From Ruminococcus sp. (lineage in GTDB: Bacteria > Bacillota > Clostridia > Oscillospirales > Ruminococcaceae), in contig JAFUQX010000011.1 of NCBI GenBank assembly GCA_017472145.1, positions 1 through 64,000 of the forward strand: 64,000 nucleotides of DNA, in the 5' to 3' direction. Position 1 is the stretch's first letter. Each line of letters starts with the position of its first letter. The notes beneath the pieces are model-generated. The model was not told the origin of the DNA, ran no database searches, and worked only from the letters and a program-made list of their open reading frames with translations. Shown one piece after another: positions 23,519 through 32,863 of the stretch. Position numbers and translations under genes: made by a program.

Positions 23519-24709
23519 ATGAAGGTTTACGCTGATAATGCTGCGACGACTAAGATGAGTCAGACAGCCAAGGAAGCGATGATGCCCTATCTGGATGTGA
23601 TTTACGGAAACCCCTCCAGCCTGTACAGCTTTGGTCAGGAGGCCAAAAGCGCTCTGGAGGAGGCCCGGGCCAAGGTGGCCAAGGCTCTGAATGCCGATCC
23701 CAAGGAGATCTATTTTACCTCCGGCGGAAGCGAAGCGGATAACCAGGCGATCGTGTCTGCGGCGGTGATGGGTGCACGCAAGGGCAAGAAGCACATTATT
23801 TCCACCAAGTTTGAGCACCATGCAGTGCTCCATACGCTGAATAAGCTGGAGAAGCAGGGCTATGAGATCACCCTGCTGGATGTCCACGAAAATGGTGTTG
23901 TGACGGCCGAGGAGGTAGCTGCGGCCATCCGTGAGGATACAGCTCTGGTGACCATTATGTTTGCCAACAATGAGATCGGTACGATCCAGCCCATCGCTGA
24001 GATCGGTGCAGTGTGCCGGGAAAAGGGCGTTTTGTTCCACACAGATGCGGTGCAGGCGGTAGCCCATGTTCCGGTGGATGTAAAGGCGATGAATATCGAT
24101 ATGCTGTCCCTGTCCGGACATAAGTTCCACGGCCCCAAGGGCGTGGGTGCGCTGTATGTGAAGAAGGGTGTGGCTCTGACCAATCTCATCGAGGGTGGCG
24201 CTCAGGAGAGAGGCAAGCGGGCTGGTACGGAAAATGTTCCGGCCATCGTAGGCATGGCGGCGGCTCTGGAGGAAGCAGTGGCGCATATGGATGAGAATAT
24301 GGCCAGGATCACCGCTATGCGTGAGCAGCTCATCGAAGGCCTTCAGACCATTCCCCACAGCAAGCTCAACGGGGACAGAAACAGACGGGTGCCGGGTACA
24401 GTGAATTTCTGCTTTGAGGGCATCGAGGGTGAGTCTCTGCTGCTGCTGCTGGACGATGCAGGCATTGCAGCCTCCTCCGGTTCTGCATGCACCTCCGGTT
24501 CTCTGGATCCCAGTCATGTACTGCTGGCTATCGGCCTGCCCCATGAGGTGGCGCACGGCTCACTGAGACTGTCCGTCTGCGAGTATAATACACCGGAGGA
24601 AATGGCGCATATCATTGAGAATGTGCCGAAGGTTGTTGAATATCTGAGAGAAATGTCCCCCATGTGGGAAGATCTGAAAAAAGGAGTAAAAGAACATGTT
24701 ATACAGTGA
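23519..24709 (+). CDS. nifS: Cysteine desulfurase, NifS/IscS type
   Basis: A 396-aa PLP enzyme that takes sulfur from cysteine for Fe-S clusters and tRNA thiolation. Lys202 in [12 protein letters not shown] is the PLP lysine; Cys324 in SSGSACTSG lies on the mobile loop that carries the persulfide. The N-terminal DNAATT is typical. AGAAAGGAAG precedes the ATG. It overlaps the scaffold gene by 14 bp. Downstream mnmA needs its sulfur and nadA its Fe-S clusters, so the cluster is one functional unit. Confidence 0.97.
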   Translation: MKVYADNAATTKMSQTAKEAMMPYLDVIYGNPSSLYSFGQEAKSALEEARAKVAKALNADPKEIYFTSGGSEADNQAIVSAAVMGARKGKKHIISTKFEHHAVLHTLNKLEKQGYEITLLDVHENGVVTAEEVAAAIREDTALVTIMFANNEIGTIQPIAEIGAVCREKGVLFHTDAVQAVAHVPVDVKAMNIDMLSLSGHKFHGPKGVGALYVKKGVALTNLIEGGAQERGKRAGTENVPAIVGMAAALEEAVAHMDENMARITAMREQLIEGLQTIPHSKLNGDRNRRVPGTVNFCFEGIEGESLLLLLDDAGIAASSGSACTSGSLDPSHVLLAIGLPHEVAHGSLRLSVCEYNTPEEMAHIIENVPKVVEYLREMSPMWEDLKKGVKEHVIQ

Positions 24710-25157
24710 AAAGGTAATGGATCATTTCCGTAATCCGAGAAATGTTGGCGAAATTGAAAATGCAGACGGTATCGGCGAGGTTGGCAATGCCAAGTGCGGC
24801 GATATCATGAAGGTATATCTCAAGGTGGAGAACGATATCATCGCAGATGTAAAGTTCAAGACCTTTGGCTGCGGCTCGGCCATTGCAGCCAGCTCCATGG
24901 CTACAGAGATGATTATGGGCAAGCCGATTTCCGAGGCGCTTCAGCTTACCAACAAGGCCGTTGTAGAGGCTCTGGACGGACTCCCGGCCCATAAGATCCA
25001 CTGCTCTGTACTGGCCGAGGAAGCGGTAAAGTCTGCGGTAAAGGACTATTATGACAAGAATGGCATTGCTTATGATCCGGAGCAGTTCTGTGAGGGCAAC
25101 TGTGCATGCTGCCACGAGCATGACCACGGTCATGGCGATGAGGGAGATGACGAGTAA
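24696..25157 (+). CDS. nifU: Iron-sulfur cluster assembly scaffold, NifU/IscU N-terminal type
   Basis: A 153-aa IscU-like scaffold. The three cluster Cys are at AKCGD (Cys34), FGCGSA and IHCSVLA, in normal positions. The C-terminal 25 residues are unusual: a Cys-rich stretch (CEGNCACC) followed by [14 protein letters not shown], which could store or deliver metal. It has no Nfu or ferredoxin domain, so it is shorter than full NifU. The start overlaps nifS by 14 bp and nadA begins two bases after the stop. Confidence 0.95.
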   Translation: MLYSEKVMDHFRNPRNVGEIENADGIGEVGNAKCGDIMKVYLKVENDIIADVKFKTFGCGSAIAASSMATEMIMGKPISEALQLTNKAVVEALDGLPAHKIHCSVLAEEAVKSAVKDYYDKNGIAYDPEQFCEGNCACCHEHDHGHGDEGDDE

Positions 25158-25159
25158 TC

Positions 25160-26074
25160 ATGATTACAGATGTTCAGCAGGAAATTCTGCGTCTGAAGAA
25201 GGAAAAGGATTTCTGCATCCTGGCCCACTGCTATCAGACACCGGATATTCTGGAGATTGCCGATTTTACAGGTGATTCCTTTGCTCTGAGCACCAAGGCG
25301 GTGAATGTTCCCCAGAAGAATGTGCTCATGTGCGGCGTGCGCTTTATGGCGGAGACGGTGAAGATCTTCTCTCCGGAAAAGCGTGTGTATCTGTCCAAGA
25401 GCGAGGCCGGCTGCCCCATGGCGGAGCAGCTGGATGTGGATATGCTGGCTCAGCTCAAGGCGCTTTATCCGGAGCATACGGTGGTAGCCTATGTGAACAC
25501 CACAGCCGAGCTGAAAACCCTGTGTGATGTGTGTGTGACATCCTCCTCGGCCGTGCAGATTCTGAGAAAGCTGCCGGAGAAGAAGGTGCTCTTTATTCCG
25601 GACTGCAATCTGGGTGATTTCGTACAGAAGCAGGTGCCGGACAAGGAGATCGTAACCGTTCACGGCGGATGTCCCACCCATGCCCGTCTGACCGTCCAGG
25701 ATGTGGAAAAGGCAAAGAAGGCGCACCCGGATGCCGAATTCCTGGTACATCCGGAATGCGTTCCGGAGGTAGTTGCTCTGGCGGATTATGCCGGCAGTAC
25801 CACGGGTATTATGAATTATGCTGCCAAGAGTAAGGCCAGAAGCTTTATCATCGGTACAGAAAACAGCATTGTGCAACATCTTCAGCTTGCACATCCGGAC
25901 AAGATGTTCTACCCGCTGTCGAAGGACTGTGTCTGTCATAATATGAAGCTGACGACCCTTGTGGATGTACTGAATGTGCTGAAGGGAACAGAAGGCGAGG
26001 AGATCCTCATGGATGAGGAAATGCGCCTGAAGGCCAAGGGCTGTATGGACAGAATGCTGGAGCTGGGACAATGA
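25160..26074 (+). CDS. nadA: Quinolinate synthase
   Basis: A 304-aa enzyme condensing iminoaspartate and dihydroxyacetone phosphate to quinolinate for NAD. It needs a [4Fe-4S] cluster; the likely ligands are the Cys of SEAGCPMAE, VHPECVPE and SKDCVCHNM. LAHCYQ at the N-terminus and the STTGIMNYA loop are typical. nadB and nadC, its usual partners, are not in this window. It starts 2 nt after nifU and its stop overlaps the mnmA start (ATGA), so it is co-translated with the cluster-assembly genes. Confidence 0.96.
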   Translation: MITDVQQEILRLKKEKDFCILAHCYQTPDILEIADFTGDSFALSTKAVNVPQKNVLMCGVRFMAETVKIFSPEKRVYLSKSEAGCPMAEQLDVDMLAQLKALYPEHTVVAYVNTTAELKTLCDVCVTSSSAVQILRKLPEKKVLFIPDCNLGDFVQKQVPDKEIVTVHGGCPTHARLTVQDVEKAKKAHPDAEFLVHPECVPEVVALADYAGSTTGIMNYAAKSKARSFIIGTENSIVQHLQLAHPDKMFYPLSKDCVCHNMKLTTLVDVLNVLKGTEGEEILMDEEMRLKAKGCMDRMLELGQ

Positions 26075-27141
26075 GTAAGGCTCTGATTGCCATGAGCGGC
26101 GGTGTGGACAGCTCGGTTTCGGCGGCGCTGATGCTCCGGGCCGGGTACGAGTGCATCGGTGCGACCATGAAGCTCTATTCCCGGGAGGATACAGGCGATC
26201 GTTCCGGCAAGACCTGCTGCTCTCTGGATGATGTGGAGGATGCAAGAGCCGTGGCCTATAAGCTCGGGATGCTCCACTATGTGTTCAACTTTCAGGAGGA
26301 TTTTTCAGAGCAGGTGATTGCAAGATTTGTGGATACCTACGAAAACGGCGGGACACCGAATCCCTGCATTGAATGCAATCGGTATCTGAAATTTGAACGG
26401 CTGTATCAGCGTGCGAAGGTTCTGGGCTGTGATAAGATCGTCACGGGACATTATGCCCGTATCGAGCAGCGCGGGGACGGCCGCTGGCTTCTGAAGAAGG
26501 CCAGGAATACCGCCAAGGATCAGAGCTATGTGCTGTATTTTCTGAATCAGGAGCAGCTTTCTGCAACCTGCTTTCCTCTGGGAGAATTTGAGAGTAAGGA
26601 TGAGATCCGGCGCATTGCGGAGGAATATGGCTTTGTCAATGCGCATAAGGGAGACAGCCAGGATATCTGCTTTGTACCGGACGGGGACTATGTGGGCTTT
26701 ATTGAAAGGCACACAGGAAAGACCTATCCTCCGGGGAATTACTGTGATCTGGAGGGAAATGTCCTGGGACAGCACAAGGGTGTGATCGGATATACCATCG
26801 GTCAGCGGAAGGGACTTGGAATCGCGCTGGGCCAGCCGATGTATGTCTGCGGAAAGTGTGCCGAGACAAATACGGTATATTTAGGGGAGAACAAGGATCT
26901 GTTTTCCAGAGAGGTGACGGCCCGGAGCATCAATCTGATCCCCTTTGACCGGATAGAAAAGCCCATGCGGCTGTGTGCGAAGATCCGTTATAACCAGAAG
27001 GAACAGCCGTGTACTGTGGTGCAGACGGATGAGGATACCCTGAAAATCACATTTGATGAGCCGCAGAGAGCCATTGCCAGAGGGCAGGCTGTGGTGCTTT
27101 ATGATGGGGACATTGTTGCAGGCGGCGGAACGATCATATAA
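26071..27141 (+). CDS. mnmA: tRNA-specific 2-thiouridylase
   Basis: A 356-aa enzyme that thiolates U34 of Lys, Glu and Gln tRNAs. The PP-loop MSGGVDSS is at the N-terminus, catalytic Cys are in NPCIECNR and SQDICFVPDG, and the central KAKDQSY-type segment appears as NTAKDQSYVLYFL. Overlaps nadA by 4 bp. Sulfur would come from NifS encoded upstream in the same operon; the two tRNA-Gln genes and tRNA-Lys in this window include likely relatives of its substrates. Confidence 0.97.
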   Translation: MSKALIAMSGGVDSSVSAALMLRAGYECIGATMKLYSREDTGDRSGKTCCSLDDVEDARAVAYKLGMLHYVFNFQEDFSEQVIARFVDTYENGGTPNPCIECNRYLKFERLYQRAKVLGCDKIVTGHYARIEQRGDGRWLLKKARNTAKDQSYVLYFLNQEQLSATCFPLGEFESKDEIRRIAEEYGFVNAHKGDSQDICFVPDGDYVGFIERHTGKTYPPGNYCDLEGNVLGQHKGVIGYTIGQRKGLGIALGQPMYVCGKCAETNTVYLGENKDLFSREVTARSINLIPFDRIEKPMRLCAKIRYNQKEQPCTVVQTDEDTLKITFDEPQRAIARGQAVVLYDGDIVAGGGTII

Positions 27142-27155
27142 AAGCGTTATCTATG

Positions 27156-27187
27156 AGCGTGCGGAAAATCTCCGCACGCTTTTTTTA
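27156..27187 (+). terminator. Terminator of the nifS-nifU-nadA-mnmA operon
   Basis: AGCGTGCGG (27156-27164) and CCGCACGCT (27172-27180) followed by seven T. Confidence 0.92.
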
Positions 27188-27196
27188 TAGGAAAGG

Positions 27197-27225
27197 TTGC
27201 TTTTTCCATATGGAAATGGTATAAT
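27197..27225 (+). promoter_or_regulatory. Promoter of metY
   Basis: TTGCTT (27197-27202), 17 bp, TATAAT (27220-27225). The leader of about 25 nt is too short for a SAM riboswitch or T-box. Confidence 0.8.
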
Positions 27226-27255
27226 AAAGTCATTCTGAAAAAGGAGGCGGTTCTT

Positions 27256-28545
27256 ATGATGAAGGAACTGAGTTCAAACGCTAAAATTGAAACCAAATGT
27301 CTGCATGCAGGCTATACTCCCGCTAACGGCGGCCCGGGTGTTATGCCTATCGTGCAGAGTACCACATATCGCTTCGATTCTACGGAGCATGTTGCTGATC
27401 TCTTTGATATGCCCACTGAGCCGATGTATTCCCGTTTTGCAAATCCCACCTGTGATGCAGTTGAAAAGAAGATCGCTGCACTGGAGGGCGGTACAGGTGC
27501 AATGCTCACATCCAGCGGACAGGCAGCTTCTCTGCTGTCCATTCTGAATCTGTGCAGTGCCGGTGACAGCTTTGTTTCCGCAACTACCATCTATGGCGGT
27601 ACGGTGAATCTGTTCAGTGTAACGCTGAAGAAGCTGGGCATTGAGTGCATCTGGATCGATCCGGAGGCTTCTGATGAGGAAATTGCAAAGGCCTTCAAGC
27701 CCAATACAAAGGCCCTGTTTGGTGAGACCATTGCCAATCCGGCTCTGAATGTGTTTGATATCGAGCGCTTTGCAGGAATTGCCCATAAGCAGGGTGTTCC
27801 GCTGATCGTGGACAATACCTTTGCTACACCGGTTCTGTGCCGCCCCTTTGATTTCGGCGCGGATATTGTTGTGCATTCTACCACCAAGTACATGGACGGA
27901 CATGCTGTTCAGGGCGGCGGTGTAATTGTGGACAGCGGTAAGTTCGACTGGGCGGCCAGCGGCAAGTTCCCGGATTTCACAGAGCCGGATGAAAGCTATC
28001 ATGGCGTTGTATACACACGGGATTTCGGCAATATGGCTTATATCATCAAGGCCAGAATGCAGCTTATGCGTGATTTTGGCTGTTACCCGGCTGCACATTC
28101 TGCCTTTCTGCTGAATCTGGGTCTGGAAACACTGCCGGTTCGTATGGAGCGGTACTGTGAAAACGCAAAAACGGTTGCCCAATTCCTGAAGGGATCTGAC
28201 AAGATCAACTTTGTGACCTATCCGGGTCTGGAGTCTGATAAGAACCACGAACTGGCAAAGAAGTATCTGCCCAAGGGTGCATGCGGTGTCATCTCCTTCT
28301 CCATCAAGGGCGGCCGTCCGGCGGCTGTACGTTTTATGGATGCCCTGGAGCTGGCCAGCATCGAGGTACACGTTGCTGATATCCGCACCTGTGTACTGCA
28401 TCCGGCCTCTGCAACACATCGTCAGCTTACAGAGGAGCAGCTGGCGGCGGCCGGCATCGACGGCGGTCTGATCCGTCTGTCCGTAGGTCTGGAGAATGTA
28501 GAGGATATTCTCGCAGATGTGAAGCAGGCTCTGGAGCAGGTATAA
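27256..28545 (+). CDS. metY: O-acetylhomoserine sulfhydrylase (aminocarboxypropyltransferase)
   Basis: A 429-aa PLP enzyme of the Cys/Met metabolism family. SRFANPTCDAVEKKIA binds cofactor phosphate and VVHSTTKYMDGH holds the PLP lysine. The length and the insert between residues 230 and 255 (GKFPDFTEPDESYHG) are those of MetY rather than of the shorter MetB or methionine gamma-lyase. It makes homocysteine from O-acetylhomoserine and sulfide. Single gene with its own promoter and terminator; GGAGG before the ATG. A gamma-lyase activity cannot be wholly excluded. Confidence 0.9.
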   Translation: MMKELSSNAKIETKCLHAGYTPANGGPGVMPIVQSTTYRFDSTEHVADLFDMPTEPMYSRFANPTCDAVEKKIAALEGGTGAMLTSSGQAASLLSILNLCSAGDSFVSATTIYGGTVNLFSVTLKKLGIECIWIDPEASDEEIAKAFKPNTKALFGETIANPALNVFDIERFAGIAHKQGVPLIVDNTFATPVLCRPFDFGADIVVHSTTKYMDGHAVQGGGVIVDSGKFDWAASGKFPDFTEPDESYHGVVYTRDFGNMAYIIKARMQLMRDFGCYPAAHSAFLLNLGLETLPVRMERYCENAKTVAQFLKGSDKINFVTYPGLESDKNHELAKKYLPKGACGVISFSIKGGRPAAVRFMDALELASIEVHVADIRTCVLHPASATHRQLTEEQLAAAGIDGGLIRLSVGLENVEDILADVKQALEQV

Positions 28546-28565
28546 AATTTCCGATAAAAGCAAAG

Positions 28566-28601
28566 AAAGCCTTTGGCTCAGAAAATCGAGCCAAAGGCTT
28601 T
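28566..28601. terminator. Bidirectional terminator between metY and coaX
   Basis: AAAGCCTTTGGCTC (28566-28579) and GAGCCAAAGGCTTT (28588-28601) pair perfectly over 14 bp between two convergent genes. Confidence 0.88.
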
Positions 28602-28606
28602 GCTGT

Positions 28607-29374
28607 TTATATATTCTTCTGATAAATGATCCGCATGCCCTTCAGAAGCAGCGTATCATCCAGGATAATATTCTTATGCCGGCAGTGCGGAACAATCACC
28701 TCGGCCAGGCCGCCGGTTGCAATAACCGTCACCGGTCTTTGAAGCTCCTCTTCAATACAGTCCAGAAGCCCGTCAATGCTTCCGGCAAAGCCGAAGATCA
28801 TACCGCTTTTCATGCAGTCTATCGTATTGCTGCCGATCTTCTTTTTCGGAGGCTCGAAGGCGATTTTTGGAAGCTGTGCCGTTTTATCGATCAGCGCACT
28901 CATGGAAATAGCTGCACCCGGCATGATCATACCGCCGATGAACTCATTCTTTTCATTGAGTACAGAAACCGTTGTGGCCGTTCCAATATCGATCAGAGCC
29001 AGAGGGCCGCTGTACTGCTCCAGAGCTGCAATTGCTCCGATCACCATATCGCTTCCCAGCTGAGCCGGATTGTCAATGGCGATCTTCAGTCCTGTCCGGA
29101 TGCCCGGCCCTACAACCATACATTTTTTTCGTGTAATGGTTTCCACGGCCCGCTTTACCACATTGGTGATGGACGGAACGACGGAGGACAGGATGCTGCC
29201 TTCTATATCCTGGCTTTTCAGCCCGTATATTTCCAGCACGGATTTAAAGGATACTGCATACTCCAGTGATGTTCCTGTCTGATTGGTGGACAGCCGCTCT
29301 GTAAAGAGGATTTTCTCATCCTGAAAGCAGCCGATCACGATGTTCGTGTTGCCGATGTCGATTGCAAAAACCAT
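28607..29374 (-). CDS. coaX: Type III pantothenate kinase
   Basis: A 255-aa ASKHA-fold kinase for the first step of coenzyme A synthesis. The phosphate loop DIGNTNIVIG is at the N-terminus, GSDMVIGAIAA and LIDIGTATTVSV are the second phosphate and catalytic segments, and GMIMPGAAISMSAL the substrate loop. The ATG at 29374 follows AGGAGG. It is the last gene on the strand of the PTS operon, 45 bp after ptsI, and may be read through from it. Confidence 0.95.
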   Translation of the reverse strand: MVFAIDIGNTNIVIGCFQDEKILFTERLSTNQTGTSLEYAVSFKSVLEIYGLKSQDIEGSILSSVVPSITNVVKRAVETITRKKCMVVGPGIRTGLKIAIDNPAQLGSDMVIGAIAALEQYSGPLALIDIGTATTVSVLNEKNEFIGGMIMPGAAISMSALIDKTAQLPKIAFEPPKKKIGSNTIDCMKSGMIFGFAGSIDGLLDCIEEELQRPVTVIATGGLAEVIVPHCRHKNIILDDTLLLKGMRIIYQKNI

Positions 29375-29418
29375 ATGCAAACCTCCTGCGTGTAATTCAT
29401 GTGTCTATTATACCACAT

Positions 29419-31086
29419 TTACAGCTTGTTTGCAAGGAAGAAATCGGTCGGGGGCTTTGACAGATCAATGCTTCTTACAGCATCTCTCACCTTCAGCACA
29501 AAGCCCGGGGATACCGAAAGCTCATCGATTCCCATCCGCAGGAAGGTCTCGGTCAGGCTGGTATCCGCTGCAAGCTCTCCGCAGATGCCGATCCAGGCCC
29601 CATGCTTGTGGGCGTTTTTCGCCGATATTTCGATCAACCGGAGAATGGCCTCGTGGTGGGTATCACAGAACCGCTCGATGTGTGGATTCTGCCGGTCACA
29701 GGCTAGTGTATACTGCGTCAGATCGTTCGTACCCACGCTGAAAAAGTCCACCATGGGTGCAAGCCGATCACTGATAATGGCTGCGGCCGGGGTTTCGATC
29801 ATAATGCCCAGCTCTACATTTTCTGCATATTCAATATGATCCCGCTTCAGCTCTGCCTTTACCTCCTCACAAAGCGCCAGGATCTCTTCCAGCTCACTGA
29901 CGCTTGTGATCATGGGAAACATAATGCCCAGATTGCCATAGACGGAGGCTCTGTACAGGGCCTTCAGCTGTGTCCGGAAAATCTCCGGGCGGCTCAGACA
30001 CAGACGGATGGCACGAAGACCCAGTGCCGGATTCTCTTCCCGTTCCAGCTTGAAATAGTCCGCCTGTTTGTCTGCGCCGATATCCAGCGTCCGGATGATG
30101 ACCTTCCTGGCCGCCATGCTTTCCAGCACCCTTTTGTATACCTTCAGCTGATCCTCCTCGGAAGGATAGTCTGTATTTTCCAGATATAAAAACTCACTCC
30201 GGAACAAACCGATGCCCCCTGCGTCGTTGAGCAGAACCGCACCAATGTTATCCGCACTTCCGATATTGGCATAGATGTTGATTTTTGTACCGTCCAGGGT
30301 GATATTTTCCTTGCCCTTGAGCTTCTGGAGCAGCTCCTTCTTTTCCGATTCGGCCTGCTGCTTCTGACGGCAGGCTTTCAGCGTTTCCTCGTCAGGACTG
30401 AGGATGAATTCCCCTGTGAAGCCATCGGCAATGGCCATATCTCCGTCATGGATCTCACGGAGAAACGCCTCACCCAGACCGATGATCGCCGGAATGTTCA
30501 TATTCCTCGCCAGAATGGCTGTGTGGGAATTGGACGAACCGTGAGCCGTCACAAAGGCTAGTACCCTTTCCTTGTCCAGAGATACGGTCTCGCTGGGGGC
30601 CAGGTCATCGGCACAGATGATGACCTTTTCGTCCGAAGCGGTCTTTTCATCGGTGCAGCCCGACATACACGCAATGATCCGGTTGGAGATGTCACGCACA
30701 TCCGCCGCTCTGGCCTGCATGTAGCTGTCTTCCATAGAAGCAAACATCTCTGCAAAATTATCCGCTGTTACCGCCACAGCATATTCCGCATTGACGCTCT
30801 GGCCGTTGATCATTTCCTCAATGGCTTCGTTATAGTCATCATCCTCCACCATCATCATATGAATCTCAAAAATCTGGGCGTTGGCCTCGCCTACCTCCTT
30901 CAGAGCCTTCTGATAGATCTCTGAAAGCTGGTCAAGGGCTGCTTTTTTTGCGGCCGCCAGACGAGCCAGCTCTTCCTCCGGATTTTCGACCTTCACACGC
31001 CGCACCTGCACATCCTGCCGCTTGAATATGGAGATTTTTCCGGCGGCTATTGCGCCGTATACGCCCTTTCCGGTAAATCTTATCAT
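29419..31086 (-). CDS. ptsI: PTS enzyme I (phosphoenolpyruvate-protein phosphotransferase)
   Basis: A 555-aa enzyme that takes phosphate from PEP and hands it to HPr. The phospho-accepting His188 is in GSSNSHTAILAR, the PEP-binding site in LFRSEFLYL and MIETPAA, and the catalytic Cys in GICGELAAD. Slightly shorter than the usual 570-575 residues, mainly at the N-terminus. It lies 11 nt downstream of ptsH in an operon that also encodes the sugar permease, which is a complete phosphorelay in one transcript. Confidence 0.96.
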   Translation of the reverse strand: MIRFTGKGVYGAIAAGKISIFKRQDVQVRRVKVENPEEELARLAAAKKAALDQLSEIYQKALKEVGEANAQIFEIHMMMVEDDDYNEAIEEMINGQSVNAEYAVAVTADNFAEMFASMEDSYMQARAADVRDISNRIIACMSGCTDEKTASDEKVIICADDLAPSETVSLDKERVLAFVTAHGSSNSHTAILARNMNIPAIIGLGEAFLREIHDGDMAIADGFTGEFILSPDEETLKACRQKQQAESEKKELLQKLKGKENITLDGTKINIYANIGSADNIGAVLLNDAGGIGLFRSEFLYLENTDYPSEEDQLKVYKRVLESMAARKVIIRTLDIGADKQADYFKLEREENPALGLRAIRLCLSRPEIFRTQLKALYRASVYGNLGIMFPMITSVSELEEILALCEEVKAELKRDHIEYAENVELGIMIETPAAAIISDRLAPMVDFFSVGTNDLTQYTLACDRQNPHIERFCDTHHEAILRLIEISAKNAHKHGAWIGICGELAADTSLTETFLRMGIDELSVSPGFVLKVRDAVRSIDLSKPPTDFFLANKL

Positions 31087-31097
31087 ATTCTCACCTC

Positions 31098-31355
31098 TTA
31101 CAGATTTCCTTCCAGAAACTCCTTCATGGTCTTTTCGGAGGCTTCCTCATTGCCGCCGGTGATGCTCACAGTAATGGTATCGCCGCACTTTACACCCAGT
31201 CCCATGAGGGCCATGAGCTTGGCGGCCCCGACGGTCTTTCCACCCTTGGTGATGGTGATCTCGCTGTCCAGGGCCTTGGCCGTCTTAGCCAGCTTGCCGG
31301 CCGGTCTTGCGTGGATGCCCAGTTCGTCCTGGATCGTGTATTCAAATGTTCTCAT
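31098..31355 (-). CDS. ptsH: Phosphocarrier protein HPr, lacking the regulatory serine
   Basis: An 85-aa HPr. His15 in LGIHARPAG is the residue phosphorylated by enzyme I. Counting from it, position 46, the serine that HPr kinase/phosphorylase modifies in Firmicutes, is Lys (VGAAKLMALMG in place of VNLKSIMGVM), so this protein should carry phosphate to sugars but not form P-Ser-HPr for CcpA. AAGGAAG lies upstream of the ATG at 31355. It sits between malQ and ptsI. Confidence 0.95.
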   Translation of the reverse strand: MRTFEYTIQDELGIHARPAGKLAKTAKALDSEITITKGGKTVGAAKLMALMGLGVKCGDTITVSITGGNEEASEKTMKEFLEGNL

Positions 31356-31372
31356 GTCCGATACTTCCTTTC

Positions 31373-32860
31373 TCATCTTCCGTAGATCTGTGTATTCTGC
31401 CGGATCTCCTCACAAAGCGCCCGGCTCATTTCCTCCGGCTTCATGCGCCATTTCCAGTTTGTGCCTACCGTAGAGGGCTTGTTCATGCGCGAATCATCGT
31501 TCAGTCCCAGCCAGTCCTGCATAGGGATGATGCATACATTGGCCTTGCTTCGCATGATCAGAGCGATAAAGCCCTTGTACAGCTCCTGATCGGGCGTATG
31601 ATGGTCACAGAGATAGGCCCGGGCCATCGCCTGCTCCTCCTCTGTAATCGTCTCAAACCAGGAGGTAATGGTCTGATTGTCATGGGTTCCTGTATAGGCT
31701 ATACAATTTTCGTCGTAATTATGCGGCAGGTAGTCATTCCGGCTGCCTGTATCTCTGGAGTCAAAGGCAAATTCCAGCACCTTCATATTGGGGAAGCCGC
31801 TGTCCTTTACCAGCTGTCGGACGGTATCGGTCATAAAGCCCAGATCCTCAGCGATTACATCCTTCCTGCCCAGCACCTTCTCGGCCTTGCGGAACAGCTC
31901 CATTCCCGGGCCTTTTTCCCAGTGTCCGTTCCGGGCATTTTCATCGCCGTAAGGAATGGAATAATACGCATCAAAGCCCCTGAAATGGTCAATACGGACC
32001 ACATCATACAGCTTGAAGCAATGGGCCAGACGGGAGATCCACCACTGATAGCCGGTGGCCTTGTGCTTCTCCCAATCATAGAGTGGATTGCCCCAGAGCT
32101 GACCGTCTGCTGCAAAACCATCCGGCGGACAGCCGGCCACGGCCTTGGGGACGTTATTTTCATCCAATTGAAACAGCTGAGGACTGGCCCATGTATCTGC
32201 ACTGTCCAGCGCCACATAGATCGGGATATCACCGATGATCTGAATGCCCTTTTCGTTGGCATAGGCCTTCAGCTTTTCCCACTGACGGTAGAAGTGATAC
32301 TGCAAAAATTTATAAAAGCCGATTTCATCTGCCAGGGCCTGACGCGCCTGCTCCAGAGCATCTTCCCGGCGCAGACGAAGCGCCTCGTCCCATTCGCTCC
32401 AGGCCGCACCCTTGTACTGATCCTTCAGCGCCATGAACAGAGCATAGTCCGAAAGCCACTCATTTTCCTCACAGAAGGCTGCAAACTCTTCCTCCTCTGC
32501 GATGCGGCTGTTTCCATAGGCCATTTTCAGAAGCGGCCAGCGGTTCTGGTAGAGCTTCCGGTAGTCCACCCGTCGGGGAGAAACCTCTGCATCAGCACTC
32601 TTACAGTCCTCCTCTGTCAGCAGTCCTTCCTTTACAAATTCATCCAGACTGATGAAATAAGGGTTGCCGGCAAAGGTGGAGAAGGACTGATAGGGGGAAT
32701 CTCCGTAGCTGGTAGGGCCAAGGGGAAGGATCTGCCAGTAGGTCTGCCCCGCCGCCGCCAGCCAGTCTACAAATCGATAGGCGCTCTCATCAAAGCAGCC
32801 GATTCCGTACCGGGACGGAAGACTGGATATGGAAAGCAGTATACCTGCACTTCGTTTCAT
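31373..32860 (-). CDS. malQ: 4-alpha-glucanotransferase (GH77)
   Basis: A 495-aa amylomaltase that moves alpha-1,4-glucan segments between maltodextrins and frees glucose. Catalytic residues are the nucleophile Asp in VVRIDHFRGF, the acid/base Glu in VIAEDLGFM and the Asp of YTGTHDNQT. The N-terminal GILLSISSLPSRYGIG is typical. No extra N-terminal domain, so it is the short bacterial type. Its place between the PTS permease and HPr suggests the operon handles maltose, maltodextrins or the glucose they yield. Confidence 0.95.
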   Translation of the reverse strand: MKRSAGILLSISSLPSRYGIGCFDESAYRFVDWLAAAGQTYWQILPLGPTSYGDSPYQSFSTFAGNPYFISLDEFVKEGLLTEEDCKSADAEVSPRRVDYRKLYQNRWPLLKMAYGNSRIAEEEEFAAFCEENEWLSDYALFMALKDQYKGAAWSEWDEALRLRREDALEQARQALADEIGFYKFLQYHFYRQWEKLKAYANEKGIQIIGDIPIYVALDSADTWASPQLFQLDENNVPKAVAGCPPDGFAADGQLWGNPLYDWEKHKATGYQWWISRLAHCFKLYDVVRIDHFRGFDAYYSIPYGDENARNGHWEKGPGMELFRKAEKVLGRKDVIAEDLGFMTDTVRQLVKDSGFPNMKVLEFAFDSRDTGSRNDYLPHNYDENCIAYTGTHDNQTITSWFETITEEEQAMARAYLCDHHTPDQELYKGFIALIMRSKANVCIIPMQDWLGLNDDSRMNKPSTVGTNWKWRMKPEEMSRALCEEIRQNTQIYGR

Positions 32861-32863
32861 CGT

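Noticed and set aside
27188..27255. A SAM riboswitch or T-box before metY
   Set aside because: Only about 25 nt separate the predicted start point from the ribosome-binding site; no room for either element.
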